Numbered from the stretch's first letter, positions 44,959-53,385 are shown. The stretch is DNA of 64,000 nt from G020348385 sp964538085 (GCA_964538085.1 CAZIDF010000002.1:225757-289756), one strand, 5' to 3'. Notes: generated by a model not told the origin, from the letters alone. A program made the numbers and translations.

Positions 44959-45522
44959 CTAATAATATTTTTCTATTCCGCCAAATCCAATCTGTTTATT
45001 TTCCTTCGTTTTTTTAAGGAAATTTACCAACCGTTTTTTGAATTCCTCCGGCCGTTTTCTGGCTGCATCGATGTAAGCCACACGGATTCTTTGGTATGAT
45101 GGAGAATATTTTTGATAATTCTTCCAGACTTCCTTGTCATCTTTAATGGCTTTTATAATATCAGGAGGGTATACAAACTTATCCTTCAGCACTTTTTCTA
45201 CCAGATCCTTCACTGTTGGATGCAGCTTATTCTTCTTCACAAGCCACTTGAGCCTTTCCTTGTTGGGCTGTGAGAAGGGGCTTTTGGGATTTCTGGGCGA
45301 GAAGCGTTGAGCGCTGCTCTTTTCATCCCATTTTTTTATGGTGCTGTCGATCCAGCCAAAACACAATGCTTCCTCAACAGCATCGTTATAGGAAATGCGA
45401 GCTTTTCTGGAAGATTTATGCGGATAAATCAACCAAATTTCGAGTTCTTTATTGAAGTTTTTTGCAAGCCAGGCTCTCCACTGTTCACGTTGAGCAACAT
45501 AGAGGATTTTGCTGATCTCCAT
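44959..45522 (-). CDS. YdeI/OmdA-family protein
   Basis: Soluble protein of 187 residues of the YdeI (bacteriocin-protection, OmpD-associated) family; biochemical role unknown. Typical segments are WRAWLAKNFNKELEIWLIYPHK, ISYNDAVEEALCFGWIDSTIKKWDEKSSAQRFSPRNPKSPFSQPN, and a lysine-rich C-terminus with ARKRPEEFKKRLVNFL. No signal peptide. It is divergent from the membrane-protein gene at 45585. Confidence 0.88.
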   Translation of the reverse strand: MEISKILYVAQREQWRAWLAKNFNKELEIWLIYPHKSSRKARISYNDAVEEALCFGWIDSTIKKWDEKSSAQRFSPRNPKSPFSQPNKERLKWLVKKNKLHPTVKDLVEKVLKDKFVYPPDIIKAIKDDKEVWKNYQKYSPSYQRIRVAYIDAARKRPEEFKKRLVNFLKKTKENKQIGFGGIEKYY

Positions 45523-45567
45523 GATGGAATAACCTAAATACTAAATAACTAAAACCGAATCTTTTTT

Positions 45568-45586
45568 ATGGTATTATTAATACCAT
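45568..45586 (+). promoter_or_regulatory. Palindromic promoter/start region suggesting leaderless mRNA
   Basis: ATGGTATT-ATT-AATACCAT is a perfect inverted repeat with 8-bp arms. It contains a -10-like TATTAT (45572-45577) 7 nt before the ATG at 45585, which is itself in the repeat. No ribosome binding site is present. Confidence 0.4.
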
Positions 45587-46349
45587 GGAATTTCTCCAAA
45601 AGCACACAATTTCTGAATTGGAAATCAATAGAAGGAGAAAAGCCTTTTTTTCTTTGATTTTGTCCCTCTTTATCAGTGTGTCTTTGACCCTAAAGCTAGT
45701 GCTGGACATGCCCACTTCGCTTTTATTTCTCTCGATGACTGTATTTGCCTTTGTTCTCCTCGTGGGATGGCTGCTGATGCAGAAGGCTTTCCATTTGTTC
45801 GGGAAGATTGTGATAGTTTTAACAGATGAATATATCGAAAGAAAAACTGTCAAAGGAAACGAAAAAATTTATTTGACGGATATTTTTGCCATCTCGATAA
45901 AAAAAACGGTTAAAAAAAAGATTCGAGAGATAAAGATTATGACAAAAAAAAAGGTGCTTTATCTCAACGGTCTCGTTAATATGGATAATCTCTATCAGTC
46001 TTTAGAAAAGATGGTGAGTCCGGAAGTAAAAGTCACTCAAAGACAGGAATCGATTGATTTTGACAGCAAATATTTTTATCCAATTCTAGGATTATTGGTG
46101 GGGAGCGGGATTATTTGGCTCATAAACTTGATCATTAGTTCTTATCATCAATCTTATTTTAGGATCTTGCTGTTATCTTTTATGGTTTGTTCATTGGCTT
46201 TGGGAGGATATTTTGTATTCACAAAACCAATTTCAAAAAGTCACGGCTTAAGATTTCGTAAAGTTGATATAGCTATAGGGATTATCTTCATAATACTGTG
46301 GATGGGATTGCTTTATCTTATTTTTTATTCTTCAGCAGGTACTTTGTGA
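45585..46349 (+). CDS. Hypothetical membrane protein with four to five spans
   Basis: Unrecognised protein of 254 residues. Two membrane segments near the N-terminus (AFFSLILSLFISVSLTL, LLFLSMTVFAFVLLVGWLLMQ) precede a basic cytosolic domain resembling a membrane PH-like fold (IVIVLTDEYIERKTVKGNEKIYLTDIFAISIKKTVKKKIREIKIM). Three more segments (GLLVGSGIIWLINLII, ILLLSFMVCSLALGGYFVF, IAIGIIFIILWMGLLYLIF) close it. The strand/lysine pattern is only suggestive. The start codon has no ribosome binding site (see the palindrome at 45568). It overlaps the convergent gene by 32 bp. Confidence 0.65.
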   Translation: MEFLQKHTISELEINRRRKAFFSLILSLFISVSLTLKLVLDMPTSLLFLSMTVFAFVLLVGWLLMQKAFHLFGKIVIVLTDEYIERKTVKGNEKIYLTDIFAISIKKTVKKKIREIKIMTKKKVLYLNGLVNMDNLYQSLEKMVSPEVKVTQRQESIDFDSKYFYPILGLLVGSGIIWLINLIISSYHQSYFRILLLSFMVCSLALGGYFVFTKPISKSHGLRFRKVDIAIGIIFIILWMGLLYLIFYSSAGTL

Positions 46350-47088
46350 AGGATTCTCCTTCCAGCTTGGTGTATTTGAAGTCGACAGAATCTTCGAACT
46401 CGGTGCCTTCGAAGTCGAAAGGCTCATAAAATTTGGCGTATTTGAAATCTGCATTGCCCTGGAAAACGGCACTTTTAAAGCTCACGCCGCGCGGGAACTT
46501 CGTGTACTTGAAATTCGCCGTATCCTGAAATTCCACATTCTTGAAATCGACCTTTTGGGGGAATTTTGTGTATTTAAAGTTCGCATCGTTGGTGAAAGTG
46601 GAATCAGCAAAGCTGACCTCTGTAGAAAACTCCGTGTATTTGAAGAGGGCCTCTTTACGGTAGGTCGTTTTCGTGAAATCTGCTTCCCCGTGAAATGTGG
46701 AATACTTGAACGCAGATATTCCTCGAAAAGCGCACCCCTGGAAACTGACATCGGCATGAAAAACAGCGTTATGTGTTTCGTTCTTGTCCTCGTCATGATA
46801 ATACGCGATAACATCATCCTTGAATGTGCAGTCGACAAAGCTCAAGGGACTCCGGACATGATACCAGAAAGTCTTTGTGCTGTTCCGGGAGCGATCGTTG
46901 TTTTTGTCCGCCACTTTGTCCTGAATTGAAGTCAGATCCAGGTCCCCGACGATTTCTACGCCTATGTAGTTGACAGCCTTTCCCTCATCGATACTTTTCA
47001 GAACGTCTTTCGCATCGACACGTGTTTGTGCAAAGACTGAAACGGATAGAAACATAAAAACAAGAATTATTGCAGAAGTCTTTTTCAT
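46318..47088 (-). CDS. Secreted pentapeptide-repeat-like protein
   Basis: Exported protein of 256 residues with a signal peptide (SAIILVFMFLSVSVFAQ). From about residue 90 it is built of pentapeptide-type repeats (A/V-x-F-x-x) with a strong secondary period of about 20 residues in which FKYT(K/E)F recurs seven times. The pattern predicts a four-sided beta-helix. The central D/E-rich part may bind cations. Function unknown. Its 3' end overlaps the convergent membrane-protein gene by 32 bp. Confidence 0.8.
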   Translation of the reverse strand: MKKTSAIILVFMFLSVSVFAQTRVDAKDVLKSIDEGKAVNYIGVEIVGDLDLTSIQDKVADKNNDRSRNSTKTFWYHVRSPLSFVDCTFKDDVIAYYHDEDKNETHNAVFHADVSFQGCAFRGISAFKYSTFHGEADFTKTTYRKEALFKYTEFSTEVSFADSTFTNDANFKYTKFPQKVDFKNVEFQDTANFKYTKFPRGVSFKSAVFQGNADFKYAKFYEPFDFEGTEFEDSVDFKYTKLEGESFTKYLLKNKK

Positions 47089-47147
47089 ATCATTCTCCTT
47101 TCAAAAGTATCCCTCATCTAGTAAAGACGTTATTTTGTGAAAAAAGT

Positions 47148-47306
47148 TTACAGCTTTTTTATTCTTCTGGCTATTTTATTCCGGATTTTTTCATAGGAGG
47201 GGGGAGGCCCGGTTCTGATTTGTTTCCCATCGATGAACAAGGCATCGGAAATGCCCCATTCCAGAAACACTTCTTTGTCAAATGTGTGAATCTCCTGATT
47301 CGAAGA
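47148..47306 (-). pseudogene. C-terminal remnant of a YoaP/thioredoxin-like domain protein
   Basis: The minus-strand frame reads HTFDKEVFLEWGISDALFID, then GKQIRTGPPPSYEKIRN and a basic tail ending at TAA (47148-47150). It is strongly protein-like and resembles the end of GNAT/YoaP-type proteins, where a '(F/V)-I-(N/D)-G-K' strand precedes a PPSYEKI helix. The frame is closed upstream by TAG at 47307-47309 and has no start codon, so only about 52 residues survive. Family assignment is tentative. Confidence 0.45.
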
Positions 47307-47378
47307 CTATGTTCTGTGAAGGCGGTAAAAATAATATGTTGCAGATGCGCCAGCCAAACAACATAGTTCAGATATTTC

Positions 47379-47415
47379 TGTTCATAAATGAACATAGATT
47401 GTCCGAGAATGGATA
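47379..47415 (+). promoter_or_regulatory. Tandem-dyad upstream activator site, copy C
   Basis: TGTTC-N6-GAACA (47379-47394; the whole 7-bp arms TGTTCAT/ATGAACA are perfect) and TGTCC-N6-GGATA (47400-47415) have centres 21 bp apart. The element lies 76.5 bp upstream of the -12 GC of the sigma-54 promoter. Confidence 0.62.
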
Positions 47416-47459
47416 TAAGGATATTAACATGCACAATACCAACTCAAGAGAACCACAGT

Positions 47460-47475
47460 TGGCATATTTATTGCT
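47460..47475 (+). promoter_or_regulatory. Sigma-54 promoter for the PadR-less permease
   Basis: TGGCAT and TTGCT form GG-N10-GC (GG 47461-47462, GC 47473-47474). Transcription would start near 47485, giving a 30-nt leader containing AAGGA. Confidence 0.7.
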
Positions 47476-47515
47476 CCACAAGTGATTAAATCAATGTTAT
47501 TTAAGGATAATAACG

Positions 47516-49888
47516 ATGTTTTATAATTATCTAAAAACCACATGGAGGAACATTACCAGACACAAAGGGTATTCCTTCATCAATATCGCCGGCCTTGCAC
47601 TGGGTATGGCCTGTTGCATAACGATTGCCTCATATCTTCAGTTCGAGCTTTCTTTTGACAGCTTCCATAGAAATGGGAACCGCATCTTTCGTTTGGTAGA
47701 GAGGCAATTTTTTGAAGGACAGGATGAAACGAATCTCGGGCAGTCCACGCCATGGATGGGAGAGACTTTTGTGGAATACCCCGAGGTCAGTATGGCCGTC
47801 AATTTCGTCGATATGGGGACCATCTGGACCAAGCACAAGGATGAAATGGTTGAAATTCCTCGAGCTCTGATCGCCGATCCGGATGTTTTTGAGGTTTTTT
47901 CCTTTAAACTGCTTCGGGGGGATCCTCAGACTGCGCTTTTGGAGCCGAACTCGGTGGTCATATCAGAGGATACAGCCCGGCGCATATTCAAGGAGGCCGA
48001 TCCTGTGGGCCAAATCCTTCAGGGCCCTGATTCCGAGGTTTATACAATCACGGGTGTGGCAGAAAATGTGCCCGAAAACTCCCATATCCAATTCGATATG
48101 CTGGTGTCCATCATGGAAATGAGGAGCCAGCCTGTCGAGTGGGATAATTATGATCATTACTCACCCACCTATATTCTTCTCGAGCAAAATGCGGATCCAA
48201 AAACACTGGAGAGCAAACTCCCGGCGCATACCAAAAAGTACTTCAGGCTGAATGCAGATCGTGTGTCTTTATCCCTTCAGCCCTTGAAAGATATCCATCT
48301 TCGATCAAAGCACATCATGTGGGAAATCAACTGGCTAAAAGGCGACATCATGTACGTTTATTTCTTTTCCATCATTATGGTTTTTATCCTGCTGGTCGCC
48401 TGCATCAATTTCGTCAATCTTTCCACAGCCCGCTCTGTTAGCCGGGCTCGAGAAGTAGGGGTCCGCAAGGTTATCGGCGCAAACAAATTACAACTGGTCC
48501 GGCAGTTTTTGGGAGAGTCCTTGCTCTTTTCTGTTTGTGCCCTTTTTCTTGCGCTGGTCATCGTTCAAACGATCAAACCCGTGCTCGAAAACATTTTGGG
48601 GGCCCACATGTCTTTCCATTATTTGAATAATTGGATATTTGTGGCCGGGATACTTTGTCTTCTGGTCGGGGCTGGAGTATTAGCCGGTATATATCCTGCA
48701 TTTATCCTTTCTTCTTTTCGACCCGTGGTCGTTCTAAAAAGTTCCTTTTCACAGGAGAAGAAATCCGACAAACTGAGAAAGGTCCTGGTTATGGTGCAGT
48801 TCGCTGTTTCCATCATGATGATCTTTTGCACAACCGTGGTTTCCAAACAGTTCGGATTCATGAGGAATAAAGACACAGGCTTCGATAAAGCCCAGGTTGT
48901 CGTACTGCCCATGACAGAGCAGATGCAGGAGCATTTTGATGCCATCAGAGAGGATCTTTTAAAGTATCCGGAAATAGAAGGAATCACAGCATCGACGCGC
49001 AAATTGGGAAATCCTCTTTGGAGAAATCAAATATTCTTCGAAGGGAAAAGCCCAGAAGAGCAGTGGATTTCTCCATATATGACAGTGGATTATGACTTCT
49101 TGTCTTTTTACGGGATCGAACTTCTGGAAGGCAGAGATTTTTCCCCAAAGTATGCTGACGACAGCAGCAGCCGTTCTTATATCATCAATGAAACCCTCGC
49201 AAAACAGATAGGATGGGAGAATCCCATAGGACAGAAGTTCAAAATTGGTGGTTTAGATTGGGGAACCGTGGTCGGAGTAGTGAAGGATTTTAATTTTCGA
49301 TCTTTGCATCACAAAATCGAGCCTGTCGCTTTTTATATTTATCGACCCTGGCTGTTCCACATGTCTGTAAGAATCAAAACCGAAGATATGAATCGAACAT
49401 TGGGGTATCTGGAAGAAAAACTCCAGCCCTACAGAGGTGAACAGCCGTTTCTTTTCTCGTTTCTCGATGACGACTTTGCAAGGCTTTATCAAAACGAGGA
49501 GAAAAGCAGACGTATCTTTGGCATCTTCTCCCTGCTGGCGATTGTTATTTCCTGTTTGGGTCTCCTTGCACTGGCGTCTTTCACTGCCGAACAAAAAACC
49601 AAAGAGATCGGGATTCGAAAGATTCTTGGATCGTCAGTTTCGGATATTATGGTTATGCTGTCCTGGAGGTTCACCAAATGGGTGATCTTGGCCAACATTA
49701 TAGCCCTTCCTGTGGCCTGGTATGTAATGAACCGGTGGCTCCAGAATTTCGCTTACCGTACCCATATGGGGATCGACACTTTCCTGCTGGCATCAGGAAC
49801 TGCACTTTTATTTTCCCTTGTCACTATATCCTTCAAGGTATTCAGGGCCGCATCGGCCAATCCCATCGATTCCATCCGGTATGAATGA
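47516..49888 (+). CDS. ADOP-like orphan permease 6, lacking prefix domain and PadR partner
   Basis: FtsX/MacB-type permease (790 residues) related to the other five but starting directly at LKTTWRNITRHKGYSFINIAGLALG, so the 70-75-residue prefix is absent. The remaining order is the same: periplasmic domain with SFDSFHRNGNRIFRL, FtsX block 1 with REVGVRKVIGANKLQLVRQFLGES, second periplasmic domain, FtsX block 2 with KEIGIRKILGSSVSD, end NPIDSIRYE. No padR precedes it; the gene follows a sigma-54 promoter with an enhancer-like element. No ATPase gene is adjacent. Confidence 0.92.
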   Translation: MFYNYLKTTWRNITRHKGYSFINIAGLALGMACCITIASYLQFELSFDSFHRNGNRIFRLVERQFFEGQDETNLGQSTPWMGETFVEYPEVSMAVNFVDMGTIWTKHKDEMVEIPRALIADPDVFEVFSFKLLRGDPQTALLEPNSVVISEDTARRIFKEADPVGQILQGPDSEVYTITGVAENVPENSHIQFDMLVSIMEMRSQPVEWDNYDHYSPTYILLEQNADPKTLESKLPAHTKKYFRLNADRVSLSLQPLKDIHLRSKHIMWEINWLKGDIMYVYFFSIIMVFILLVACINFVNLSTARSVSRAREVGVRKVIGANKLQLVRQFLGESLLFSVCALFLALVIVQTIKPVLENILGAHMSFHYLNNWIFVAGILCLLVGAGVLAGIYPAFILSSFRPVVVLKSSFSQEKKSDKLRKVLVMVQFAVSIMMIFCTTVVSKQFGFMRNKDTGFDKAQVVVLPMTEQMQEHFDAIREDLLKYPEIEGITASTRKLGNPLWRNQIFFEGKSPEEQWISPYMTVDYDFLSFYGIELLEGRDFSPKYADDSSSRSYIINETLAKQIGWENPIGQKFKIGGLDWGTVVGVVKDFNFRSLHHKIEPVAFYIYRPWLFHMSVRIKTEDMNRTLGYLEEKLQPYRGEQPFLFSFLDDDFARLYQNEEKSRRIFGIFSLLAIVISCLGLLALASFTAEQKTKEIGIRKILGSSVSDIMVMLSWRFTKWVILANIIALPVAWYVMNRWLQNFAYRTHMGIDTFLLASGTALLFSLVTISFKVFRAASANPIDSIRYE

Positions 49889-49926
49889 ATCCAATGATTC
49901 ATTTCGACTCGAAGGGATGATTTTAA

Positions 49927-49955
49927 TTGACCTCCAAATTCTGTTTTGATATTGT
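49927..49955 (+). promoter_or_regulatory. Sigma-70-type promoter for dcp
   Basis: TTGACC (49927-49932), a 17-bp spacer ending TTGA, TATTGT (49950-49955). The leader carries GGAGG before the ATG at 49983. Confidence 0.55.
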
Positions 49956-49982
49956 CGTCTTTCTGATAAAGGAGGCAGTATC

Positions 49983-52097
49983 ATGACAAAAAACCTAGTT
50001 TTAGTCTTGGTAGCGGTCGGATTACTATTTGCCGCATGTTCTAAAACTTCGGAAACTCCCGCAGAAGCGCCCGTCACAGACAATCCTTTTTTTGCAGAAT
50101 ACGATACACCATTCAAAGCTCCACCCTTTGACATCATCAAACCCGAGCACTTTATCCCGGCCTATGAAAAAGGGATGGAACAGCAGAAAGCGGAAATCGA
50201 CGAACTCGTCAATAATCCCGAAGCGCCGACTTTTGAAAACACGATCGTCGCTTTGGACCGGTCGGGCAAGCTTCTTTCCGAAGTGTCGAGGGTATTTGGC
50301 GGGTTGAGTGGAGCCAACACCAACGATGAGCTCAAAGCGATCCAGAAAGCGATGGCGCCAAGGCTAGCGGCCCATCGTGATGATATCAACCTTAACAAAA
50401 AGCTATTCGAGCGCATAAAAGCCGTATATGAGCAGCGGGACGAACTCAACCTCAACGATGGGCAGATGTATTTGCTCGAAAACCTGTACAAAGGATATGT
50501 CCGCAGTGGAGCCAACCTGAATGACGAGGACCAGGCCAAGCTCAAAGAGATCAATCAAGAGCTGTCCAAGCTGGGTGTCCAGTTCGGTCAAAATGTCCTG
50601 GCCGAAACCAACAGATTCAAAATGGTCATCGAGAACGAGGACGATCTGGCTGGGTTACCAGAGTCATCGATCACAGGAGCCGCAGAAGCGGCCAGAGATG
50701 CGGGATTAGAGGGCAAGTGGGTCTTCACGACACAGAAACCCAGCATGATCCCGTTTTTGCAGTATTCTGAAAAGCAGGACCTCCGAGAGAAGCTGTACAA
50801 TGCTTACACAAAAAGAGGAGACAACGATAACGAATACGACAACAAAAAAATCCTTTCCGATCTCATCAAACTCCGGGTGGAGCGTGCCAATCTCCTCGGC
50901 TATAAAACATACGCCGATTATGTCCTGGAAACCCGGATGGCCAAAAATCCGCAGAATGTCTATGAACTGCTGAATCGGCTTTGGGATGCCTCTCTTCCAG
51001 TTGCAAAAAAAGAAAGACAGGAAATGCAGGCCATCATCGACAGGGAGGGTGGCAATTTCAAGCTGGCCTCCTGGGATTGGTGGTATTATGCGGAAAAGCT
51101 ACGAAAGGAAAAATACCAGCTGGACGACACGGAATTGAGGCCCTATTTTGTGTTGAACAACGTGCGTGATGGGGCATTCTGGGTGGCCAACCAGCTTTAC
51201 GGGTTGACTTTTGAAGAACTGGAGGGAATGCCTTTGCCTCATCCGGATGCTCAGGTCTTCGAGGTCAAGGAAGCAGACGGATCCCATTGCGGAGTCCTGT
51301 ATATGGATTTTCATCCCAGAGAAAGCAAACGCGGTGGAGCCTGGTGTGGCACATACCGTAGCCAGAGCCGCAGATACGGAGAAGAGATCGACCCTGTCGT
51401 GAATCTGGTCTGCAATTTCTCCAAACCCATCGGAAACGACCCGGCAATGATCACTCTTGAAGAAGTGGAAACGCTTTTCCATGAATTCGGGCACGGGCTG
51501 GATAACCTGCTTTCCAATGTAACTTACGGAACGACATTCCGGTCTCCGGATTTTTCCGAACTCCCATCTCAGATAATGGAACACTGGGCCATGGAACCGG
51601 CTGTCCTCAAGCACTATGCCAAGCATTACCAAACAGGAGAAGCCATCCCCGACAGTTTAATCGACAAGATCGTAAAGAGCGGCTATTTCAACCAGGGATT
51701 CATCACGGTCGAATACCTGGCTGCCTGCCTGTTGGATATGAAATACCACACGCTCACAGAACCACAGGACCTGGACATCGACCGATTCGAGAAGGACTAT
51801 TTCGACGAAATAGGGCTGATCCCTGAGATCATCTCTAGATACAGGAGCACCTATTTCAACCACATCATAGGGGGATATGCTGCTGGTTACTACGGCTACA
51901 TCTGGTCAGAAGTCCTGGATTGTGATGCTTTCGAGGCGTTTAAAGAAACCAGCCTATTCGACAAAGACACCGCCAACGCTTTCAGAAGGCACATACTGGA
52001 GAAAAATGGGACAGCTGACTACGAGGCCATGTATTTGAACTTCCGTGGACGAGAACCGAGAATAGAGCCTTTGTTGAAGAATCGGGGCTTGCACTAA
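49983..52097 (+). CDS. dcp: M3-family peptidyl-dipeptidase Dcp, lipoprotein
   Basis: Zinc metallopeptidase that releases C-terminal dipeptides from oligopeptides. The 704-residue product has a lipoprotein signal (LVLVLVAVGLLFAACSK), the Dcp N-terminal segment NPFFAEYDTPFKAPPFDIIKPEHFIPAYEKGM, and the active site HEFGH at residues 500-504, with the third zinc ligand probably Glu526 in SELPSQIMEHW. The C-terminal substrate-binding YYGYIWSEVLDCDAF is intact. GGAGG lies 6 bp before the ATG. The hypothetical gene at 52127 follows after 29 bp. Confidence 0.93.
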   Translation: MTKNLVLVLVAVGLLFAACSKTSETPAEAPVTDNPFFAEYDTPFKAPPFDIIKPEHFIPAYEKGMEQQKAEIDELVNNPEAPTFENTIVALDRSGKLLSEVSRVFGGLSGANTNDELKAIQKAMAPRLAAHRDDINLNKKLFERIKAVYEQRDELNLNDGQMYLLENLYKGYVRSGANLNDEDQAKLKEINQELSKLGVQFGQNVLAETNRFKMVIENEDDLAGLPESSITGAAEAARDAGLEGKWVFTTQKPSMIPFLQYSEKQDLREKLYNAYTKRGDNDNEYDNKKILSDLIKLRVERANLLGYKTYADYVLETRMAKNPQNVYELLNRLWDASLPVAKKERQEMQAIIDREGGNFKLASWDWWYYAEKLRKEKYQLDDTELRPYFVLNNVRDGAFWVANQLYGLTFEELEGMPLPHPDAQVFEVKEADGSHCGVLYMDFHPRESKRGGAWCGTYRSQSRRYGEEIDPVVNLVCNFSKPIGNDPAMITLEEVETLFHEFGHGLDNLLSNVTYGTTFRSPDFSELPSQIMEHWAMEPAVLKHYAKHYQTGEAIPDSLIDKIVKSGYFNQGFITVEYLAACLLDMKYHTLTEPQDLDIDRFEKDYFDEIGLIPEIISRYRSTYFNHIIGGYAAGYYGYIWSEVLDCDAFEAFKETSLFDKDTANAFRRHILEKNGTADYEAMYLNFRGREPRIEPLLKNRGLH

Positions 52098-52126
52098 AGG
52101 ATTTAGAGTAGGGGATAGGAGGCTTA

Positions 52127-52912
52127 ATGAAACATAATGTCTTAGGAAAATTCGCGTTATTGATCGGTCTGGTTTCGTTTGTATTCTCATCTGTATCTTT
52201 TTCTGCCGCAACGGAACCACTCTCTTCAGAACAAACCTACCTGTATAAAACGACGTTTATACGGGCAGCCCCTGGAAAGCTTCTCGATCTGATAGAACTA
52301 TTTAAAGAACAAATGACGGTTTACGATGCCGCTGGCGACAAACGTCCATTCTGGTGGCGCCACACTCAGGGAGATCAATGGGATCTGATGATGATCTTTC
52401 CCATGGAAAGCTACACAAAATACTACTCCAAAGAGAGGATAACACGCCGCAGTCAGGCACAGGCCAGCTCTTCCTTAACTCAGGAGAAATTCAAAAAGAG
52501 ATTCCAGGAGGATGTCTCATGGTATGAGGATATTTTTGTGATGGGACCGCCGCTCGAGATCGTGGAAAATGTCTTCAAAGACACATCTTTTTATCACTGC
52601 GAGATCTTTATTGCGCTCCCAGGCAAGCACGCGAAACTTTTCGAAGAACGTGAAATGGAAAATGCGTATCTTTACGGAATCGGAAGGCCACAGAACTTGA
52701 TCTTCACACGCGATCAGGGAGCTGCATGGGATCTTTTCACTCTGGGATGCTACAAAGATATGGCACAATGGGCCGCAAGCTCCGAAATATCCAAAGAAAA
52801 ACGTGAGGCAGCGGCGATCGAGGCTGGATTCGAGGGGAGCGATAAGATCGGCCCCTATATGCGAACATTGATCCTCATGCACCGGGACACCATAGGAGTA
52901 GCGATTAGATAA
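52127..52912 (+). CDS. Exported protein with possible dimeric alpha/beta-barrel (NIPSNAP-like) repeats
   Basis: Uncharacterised 261-residue protein with a signal peptide (ALLIGLVSFVFSSVSFSAA). Two halves look alike. The first has YLYKTTFIRAAPGKLLDLIELFKEQM, then DLMMIFPMESYTKYYS. The second has YHCEIFIALPGKHAKLFEEREMENAYL, then DLFTLGCYKDMAQWA. Each is a strand-helix-strand pattern like ferredoxin-type alpha/beta-barrel domains such as NIPSNAP, but this is by eye only. AGGAGG lies 4 bp before the ATG. It is probably cotranscribed with dcp. Confidence 0.7.
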   Translation: MKHNVLGKFALLIGLVSFVFSSVSFSAATEPLSSEQTYLYKTTFIRAAPGKLLDLIELFKEQMTVYDAAGDKRPFWWRHTQGDQWDLMMIFPMESYTKYYSKERITRRSQAQASSSLTQEKFKKRFQEDVSWYEDIFVMGPPLEIVENVFKDTSFYHCEIFIALPGKHAKLFEEREMENAYLYGIGRPQNLIFTRDQGAAWDLFTLGCYKDMAQWAASSEISKEKREAAAIEAGFEGSDKIGPYMRTLILMHRDTIGVAIR

Positions 52913-52915
52913 GAG

Positions 52916-53230
52916 TTATAACTCTACCTCGTTTTTCTCGTTCCACCAATCGATGACTGTCCCTCCGCTTTTAAAATAGTAGGGACTTACGAGATTGTTT
53001 GTATTCCCCTCCCTAGTGACGCAGAAATCCTTGACTATAAATTTCTTTTCCTCGTGGATATCCGTCATTTCGTCTTCTAAAGATGGAACCGGAATAAAGG
53101 GAAAGAGCTTTTTAAGCACTTCTTCCTTCTTGTCATAAGGAATGATATATTCCTCGACAATTCCATGGGGAGCTTTGACAAGTTTTGTTAGGAAGGGAAG
53201 CCGGTCGTCATAAAAGTTTGTCTTGGTCAT
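52916..53230 (-). CDS. Small hypothetical protein
   Basis: Unrecognised cytosolic protein of about 104 residues, without signal or membrane segments: an acidic/basic mix with VKAPHGIVEEYIIPYDKKEEVLKKLFPFIPVPSLEDEM and an aromatic end (PYYFKSGGTVIDWWNEKN). ATG 53230 has AAAGGG about 8 bp upstream and is preferred to ATG 53239. It is convergent with the exported protein gene (3-bp gap) and divergent from the propeller/ankyrin operon. Confidence 0.55.
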   Translation of the reverse strand: MTKTNFYDDRLPFLTKLVKAPHGIVEEYIIPYDKKEEVLKKLFPFIPVPSLEDEMTDIHEEKKFIVKDFCVTREGNTNNLVSPYYFKSGGTVIDWWNEKNEVEL

Positions 53231-53290
53231 TATAGTCACCCTTTAAAGTAGACGAAACATGGTGTGTAAATATCTCATATAGATTTTTTC

Positions 53291-53327
53291 AGTTCAGATG
53301 CGGACACCGAATGTACGAAAATGAACG
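53291..53327 (+). promoter_or_regulatory. Tandem-dyad upstream activator site, copy E
   Basis: AGTTC-N6-GGACA (53291-53306) and TGTAC-N6-GAACG (53312-53327) have centres 21 bp apart, 74.5 bp upstream of the -12 GC of the sigma-54 promoter. Each half-site has at most one mismatch to TGTYC/GRACA. Confidence 0.58.
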
Positions 53328-53369
53328 CCTGGTACTTTGCATGCGTTCGGAACTCCCAGTAGACAATAT

Positions 53370-53385
53370 TGGTACATTATTTGCT
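53370..53385 (+). promoter_or_regulatory. Sigma-54 promoter for the propeller/ankyrin operon
   Basis: TTGGTAC and TTTGCT form GG-N10-GC (GG 53371-53372, GC 53383-53384). Transcription would start near 53395, so the in-frame ATG at 53311 cannot be used and translation starts at 53422. Confidence 0.65.

Noticed and set aside
47171..47434. An 87-codon minus-strand frame in the gap before permease 6
   Set aside because: It crosses the activator element, and its sequence is not protein-like; the neighbouring frame 47148-47306 carries the recognisable remnant.
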